From NCBI RefSeq assembly GCF_009852415.1, contig NZ_WOXS01000002.1, forward strand, positions 1,178,001 to 1,242,000: DNA of 64,000 nt, given 5' to 3'. Made by a program: the position numbers and the translations under genes. This DNA is from Streptomyces sp. Tu 3180 (GTDB lineage Bacteria; Actinomycetota; Actinomycetes; Streptomycetales; Streptomycetaceae). Positions 60,373 to 64,000 of this stretch are shown in pieces (within the stretch, counting starts at the first letter, position 1; every line of letters begins with the position of its first letter). The notes below the pieces were generated by a model. That model saw nothing but the letters and a program-made list of their open reading frames with translations. It was not told the origin of the DNA and made no database searches.

Positions 60373-61467
60373 TCACGACGTGGTGCTGTCGTTGATGATC
60401 AAGTCCATGACCGCGCGCAGGCCCCCTGCGGCGAGGGCGGCGCGCTGCCGGTCCGCGCCGGTGCCGTGCCGCAGGAGCCGGTGGACCAGAGCCGTCACCT
60501 CGTCGGTGTCGCCGGAGGCGTCGAGGGCCGGGGCGGCGTACCGCAGGAGCCGGCACAGCACGTCGTCCGCGCGGCGCCGCCGGCCGCCGGGGTCGATCAG
60601 GGTGTCACTCAGGCCGTGGCGGGCCGCGTGCCACATGGCGGCCTGCAGCAGTTCGGGAGCGCAGTCCGGTACGGGCACTCCCGCGGCTGCTTCCCCCAGA
60701 GCGGTTTCCACGAGCGCCCGGACGATCCCGGTGAGCATGACCGCGTCGTCCACGCGCAGCTGGACGTCCGGACACCGCACCTCCACGGTGGGATACCGCT
60801 CCGAGAGACGGGCCTGCCAGTACAGCTGCCCGGTGTCCGCTATCAGACCGCATGCGAGCAGCCGGCGCACGCGCCGGTCATAGTCCGCGGCGTCGTGGAA
60901 GTACGGCGGCAGCCCGGCGACGGGCCAGCGGCTGAAGATCACGGTGCGCCAGCTGGCGAAACCGGTGTCGTGACCGTCCCACAGCGGGGAGTTCGCCGCC
61001 ATCGCCGTCAGCGTCGGCAACCACGCCCGCAGCCGGTTCAGGACCTGCACGCCCGCCTCACGACCGGGCACCGCGACGTGCACGTGCATGCCGTTGACCA
61101 GCTGCTCCGCCACCAGCTGGGGAGCCTGCGCGAGCATGGTCCGGTAACGGGGCCGGTCGACGACGGCCACCGGACACGCGTCGCGCAAGGGCGGTGTCGC
61201 GCAGGCCGCGATCCGGCAGCCGTGCGCCTCGGCGGCCGTCCCGAGGGCGTGCCGCAGGCGCAGCAGGTGTCCTCCGACCTCCTCCAGGCCGACGCACACC
61301 GGGGTGGCCACCTCCAGCTGCGCCTGCAGCAGCTCGAACTGCACCTCCTGGCCGCCCACGAGGTCCGTCAGGCCCGCCGACACGCGCACCTTCTCCGCCT
61401 GCGGTACCGGAAGACCCAGAACGGGATCGGCCAGCAGGTACTCCTCTTCCACCCCGATGGTCGTCAT
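60373..61467 (-). CDS. YbdK-type carboxylate-amine ligase (glutamate-cysteine ligase family 2)
   Basis: 364 residues. The N-terminal [11 protein letters not shown] is the signature of this family. Further motifs are [51 protein letters not shown] and [30 protein letters not shown]. YbdK-like enzymes join Glu and Cys (weakly) or other amines to carboxylates in an ATP-dependent way. In actinobacteria their true product is unclear because mycothiol replaces glutathione. Confidence 0.85.
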   Translation of the reverse strand: MTTIGVEEEYLLADPVLGLPVPQAEKVRVSAGLTDLVGGQEVQFELLQAQLEVATPVCVGLEEVGGHLLRLRHALGTAAEAHGCRIAACATPPLRDACPVAVVDRPRYRTMLAQAPQLVAEQLVNGMHVHVAVPGREAGVQVLNRLRAWLPTLTAMAANSPLWDGHDTGFASWRTVIFSRWPVAGLPPYFHDAADYDRRVRRLLACGLIADTGQLYWQARLSERYPTVEVRCPDVQLRVDDAVMLTGIVRALVETALGEAAAGVPVPDCAPELLQAAMWHAARHGLSDTLIDPGGRRRRADDVLCRLLRYAAPALDASGDTDEVTALVHRLLRHGTGADRQRAALAAGGLRAVMDLIINDSTTS

Positions 61468-61808
61468 CGGCGGTCCCCTGTTCCGCCCGATGCCGCGATC
61501 CGGCTCGCGATGACCTGCCTGACACCCATCACGGCGATGACCACCTCCACGGAGGCACGCGTTGTCGGGGGCATCCGAGTGCCGCGGCCGGTTCGCCGCA
61601 AACTCCGCACGGCCGGGGACGGGAGGCGCGCGCCGGACCGCCTCATGCCGTCGCCCGCGGTGGCCGCGTCCGCTCCCGCCGCGCCCGGGGAACGGCGTTG
61701 TGCGGTGTGCCGGGCCGGGCCGGGGTACCCGGACCGAGCAGAAGGGCCCGGAGGACCGCAGGGACGCGCCACCGGCCCCCCTCTCCGGCGCACGAACGGG
61801 AGCGAGCC
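61468..61808. promoter_or_regulatory. Divergent promoter region, YbdK-type ligase and hemerythrin genes
   Basis: About 340 bp, relatively AT-rich around 61480-61560. It must hold both promoters. No gene was found. Confidence 0.4.
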
Positions 61809-62480
61809 ATGCCCAGGACCCTCAAGGACCAGACCGTCGAGCAGCTGGGGGGCCGCGCCAGCGTCCTGGCGCGGCAACGCCGTGACCACGAGGAGATGGA
61901 CCGGCTGATGAACGAGTACCGGACCCTCGACGACGGCCCCCGGCGCGAACAGGCCCTGAAGCAGGTCGTCCAGCTGGTCTTCAGCCACGCCTTCGCGGAG
62001 GAGACCGTGCTGTGGCCGGCGGTGCGGCGCTCGGTCCCGGACGGCGAGGAACTGACCTCCCGGGTCGAGGAGGAGCACCAGCAGATCAACGGTCTCGTGG
62101 CGGACGTCGAACGCCTTCCTCCCGGCGACCCCGAGCGCGAGGACAAGGTGCGGGGGGCCTTCGCGCTGATACGGCAGGACATCAGGGACGAGGAGGACCT
62201 CCTCCTGCCCCGGCTGCAGGAGGCGATGGACCCCGTTCGGCTGCGCGCACTCGGCACCGCCTGGGAGACGGTGCGGCAGACCGCCCCCACCCACCCCCAC
62301 CCCGTCGTCCCGCGGCGTCCCCCCGGCAACGCGCTCCTCGGCGTGCCGCTCAGCGTCCACGACCGCGTGCGCGACGCCCTCGGCAGCTCCGCCGCCGTGG
62401 CCAAGAAGGTGCTCGTCGGCCTGGCCGGGGCCCTCGTCGCCGCACTCGCGGCCGTCGCGGTGCAGCGCAAACGGCACTGA
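61809..62480 (+). CDS. Hemerythrin/HHE-domain protein with C-terminal membrane helix
   Basis: 223 residues. The four-helix HHE domain shows [48 protein letters not shown] and [16 protein letters not shown], giving His and Glu ligands for a diiron site. A Pro-rich segment leads to a terminal hydrophobic helix ([23 protein letters not shown]). These proteins sense or store oxygen, nitric oxide or iron. A hairpin terminator follows. Confidence 0.85.
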   Translation: MPRTLKDQTVEQLGGRASVLARQRRDHEEMDRLMNEYRTLDDGPRREQALKQVVQLVFSHAFAEETVLWPAVRRSVPDGEELTSRVEEEHQQINGLVADVERLPPGDPEREDKVRGAFALIRQDIRDEEDLLLPRLQEAMDPVRLRALGTAWETVRQTAPTHPHPVVPRRPPGNALLGVPLSVHDRVRDALGSSAAVAKKVLVGLAGALVAALAAVAVQRKRH

Positions 62481-62514
62481 GGCGGCCCGCCCACCCCACC
62501 GCCGCGCACGCCCG

Positions 62515-62548
62515 GGGGCCGTACGCGGGGACCCCCGCGCACGGCCCC
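62515..62548. terminator. Hairpin between hemerythrin and aldolase genes
   Basis: GGGGCCGT-a-CGCGGGG (62515-62530) pairs with CCCCGCG-c-ACGGCCCC (62533-62548); one A/C mismatch interrupts a 15-bp stem. It lies between convergent genes and probably serves both. Confidence 0.7.
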
Positions 62549-62601
62549 GGCCCGTCGACACGGGAGCACCCCACGACCGACCGCGACGACCACCGGCCCG
62601 C

Positions 62602-63468
62602 TCAGGGCGTCGCGGGGAGCGGGCCGATCGCCCCGATGAGCGACGCCACCGTCCGGGTCATCGCCTCCCGGCCCACCGTCAGGTAGCCGCGGGAGTCGAC
62701 CGCCTCCGGGCGGGCGGCGAGGAACTCCCTGATCGCGCCGGTCATGGCGATGTTCAGGGCCGTGCCGACGTTGACCTTGGCGATGCCGCCCGCGACCGCC
62801 GCGGCGAGTTCCCCGTCGGGCAGGCCCGAGGAGCCGTGCAGGACGAGGGGGACGTCGAGGGCGGCGCTCAGGCGTTTGAGGAGGGCGTGGTCGAGGGCGG
62901 CCGTGCGGGTGGTCATGGCGTGGGTGGTGCCGACGGCGACGGCCAGCGCGTCCACGCCGGAGTCGGCGACGAAGGCGCGGGCCCGGCCGGGGTCGGTGCG
63001 GGCGCCCGGGGCGTGGGCGTCCAGCGGGGGCTGTCCGTCCTTGCCCCCGATCTGCCCCAGCTCCGCCTCGATCCAGAGGCCGTGGGCGTGGGCCCAGTCG
63101 GCGGCGGCCCGGGTCGCGGCGAGGTTCTCGGCGTAGGGCAGCCGGGCCGCGTCGTACATCACCGAGCCGAAGCCGGCGTCGGGCGCCTGGCGCAGCAGGG
63201 CGTCGCTGTGGACGTGGTCGAGGTGCAGGGCGACGGGGACGGTTGCGCGTTCGGCGGCGGCGACGGCGGCGCGGGCGAGCGGCAGCAGCCGGCCGTAGCG
63301 GAACCTGACGGCGTTCTCGCTGACCTGGAGCACGACGGGGGCGTGCACCGACTCCGCGCCGGCGATGACGGCCTCGACGTGTTCGAGGGTGATGATGTTG
63401 AACGCGGCGATCGCCGAGCGGCGCGCGGTGGCGCGGGCGACGAGTTCGCCGGTGGTCGTGAGGGGCAC
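62602..63468 (-). CDS. Class II fructose/tagatose-bisphosphate aldolase family protein
   Basis: 288 residues. Zinc ligands and active-site residues are in VALHLDHVHSD, GLWIEAELGQIGGKD, VAVGTTHAM, LHGSSGLPDGE and KVNVGTALNIA. This is the GatY/KbaY branch, which cleaves tagatose- or fructose-1,6-bisphosphate to two triose phosphates. The SIS-domain gene upstream suggests an amino-sugar (galactosamine-like) pathway, as in aga clusters, which is inference. Confidence 0.87.
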   Translation of the reverse strand: MPLTTTGELVARATARRSAIAAFNIITLEHVEAVIAGAESVHAPVVLQVSENAVRFRYGRLLPLARAAVAAAERATVPVALHLDHVHSDALLRQAPDAGFGSVMYDAARLPYAENLAATRAAADWAHAHGLWIEAELGQIGGKDGQPPLDAHAPGARTDPGRARAFVADSGVDALAVAVGTTHAMTTRTAALDHALLKRLSAALDVPLVLHGSSGLPDGELAAAVAGGIAKVNVGTALNIAMTGAIREFLAARPEAVDSRGYLTVGREAMTRTVASLIGAIGPLPATP

Positions 63469-63489
63469 GGCCTGTCCTTTCCGGCGGTG

Positions 63490-64000
63490 TCAGGGCGCGA
63501 GGACGACCGAGCGGGTGAGGTGGCGGGGGCGGTCGGGGTCGAGGCCGCGGGCCGCGGCGACGGCGACCGCGAGGCGCTGGGCGCGGACGAGTTCGGCGAG
63601 CGGGTCGAGGGTGCCCTCGATCCACAGTCCGCCGGTGTCCCGGACCTGCCGGGCCAGCCCGTCGGGGGCCGTCCCGAACATCCAGGCGGCCGTGGAACGC
63701 GTGGTGATGCTGATGGGACCGTGCCGGTACTCCATCGCCGGGTAGGCCTCCGTCCACGCCAGTGCGGCCTCGCGCATCTTCAGCGCGGCCTCGTTGGCCA
63801 GGCCGACGGTCCAGCCGCGGCCGAGGAAGGTGAGCTGGGTGCGGTCCACGAGTCCTTCGGGCAGGGGCGTGCCGAGGGCCGTCCGGGCGTCCTCGACGAC
63901 CGCTTCGGTGTGCAGGCCCAGGTGGGCGCGGAGCAGGGTGAGGGCGGTGGTCGCGAACCGGGTCTGGACGACGGAGCGTTCGTCCGCGTAGTCGAGCACG
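63490..64000 (-). CDS. SIS-domain sugar-phosphate isomerase/deaminase, 5' part outside the window
   Basis: The last 170 residues of a protein that continues beyond the right edge. FLGRGWTVGLANEAALKMREAALAWTEAYPAMEYRHGP is the second SIS domain of AgaS/GlmS-like enzymes, with the Lys-Met-Arg-Glu motif that positions the substrate. Members deaminate or isomerise amino-sugar phosphates. It is 21 bases upstream of the aldolase gene on the same strand, so they share an operon. The N-terminus is not visible. Confidence 0.82.
   Translation of the reverse strand, partial: VLDYADERSVVQTRFATTALTLLRAHLGLHTEAVVEDARTALGTPLPEGLVDRTQLTFLGRGWTVGLANEAALKMREAALAWTEAYPAMEYRHGPISITTRSTAAWMFGTAPDGLARQVRDTGGLWIEGTLDPLAELVRAQRLAVAVAAARGLDPDRPRHLTRSVVLAP

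Noticed and set aside
60083..60556. Minus-strand 157-residue frame upstream of HflX
   Set aside because: Ala/Gly/Arg/Pro-rich, mostly antisense or shadow to the YbdK-type gene; no domain or ribosome site.

Overview
The window is very GC-rich, with dense overlapping coding frames, many GTG/TTG starts and many actinomycete-type families (DUF5133, DUF4865, Rv1733c-like membrane proteins, SpoIIE phosphatases, TerD, HpnB). It is almost certainly chromosomal DNA of a Streptomyces or close relative. No tRNA, rRNA or CRISPR array was seen.

The most interesting part is bases 1332-13468, which read as a complete and apparently uncommon biosynthetic cluster for a ribosomally made, post-translationally modified peptide (RiPP). 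A 42-residue precursor (8275-8403, minus) is followed, after a strong hairpin, by five overlapping minus-strand maturation genes: a B12-binding-type radical SAM enzyme, a DUF692/MNIO iron oxidase, its probable partner protein, a UPF0489/arginase-fold protein with a helical-repeat tail, and a JmjC dioxygenase fused to a HExxH peptide-modification domain. A divergent plus-strand operon encodes an MFS exporter, a stand-alone TldD-type protease, and a second JmjC protein whose HExxH motif has decayed to RAAAC. The precursor core ends in AAFHAFRFAV. It has one Arg (a possible arginase target), three Phe and no Cys, although most known MNIO targets are Cys. All metal-dependent chemistry predicted here is inferred from families.

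Bases 13.5-22.2 kb hold a MocR regulator, a LysE exporter with a B3/B4-domain protein, a large sensor-type SpoIIE phosphatase, a decayed exopolyphosphatase (ppx/gppA) pseudogene with two frameshifts and an internal deletion, and DUF5133. Bases 22.2-26.2 kb are a sulfonate/taurine uptake and desulfonation operon (tauCABD-like) preceded by a tiny leader ORF ending in three Cys codons. Those Cys codons can pair with a downstream CAACAACAC, as expected for cysteine-dependent attenuation.

Bases 26.7-43.6 kb carry an MHS-family symporter, a PucR/GAF regulator, 3-hydroxybutyrate dehydrogenase, a Nudix hydrolase, apolipoprotein N-acyltransferase, an O-antigen-ligase-like membrane protein, a PH-domain membrane protein, a glutamate-racemase family protein, an HpnB-type glycosyltransferase, a double TerD protein, a conserved Pro-rich protein, a MOSC protein, an Rv1733c-like protein and a beta-helix/AAA+ fusion. 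Bases 43.6-56.8 kb carry a membrane lipase-like protein, a DeoR regulator, SRPBCC and cysteine-synthase-like proteins, an anti-sigma-type ATPase, a SHOCT protein, a TetR/DUF4865 operon with a visible palindromic operator, a PNPOx-like protein, an NAD(P)-dependent reductase, a ROK regulator, AlkB and an RlmG/RsmC methyltransferase.

At 56.84-57.25 kb a 185-bp MITE-like element with 18-bp inverted ends sits next to a frameshifted IS6-family transposase remnant. Beyond it are an M20 peptidase, HflX (whose normal stop appears to be bypassed by a one-base loss in a C run), a YbdK-type glutamate-cysteine ligase, a hemerythrin protein, a class II aldolase and a truncated SIS-domain protein at the right edge.
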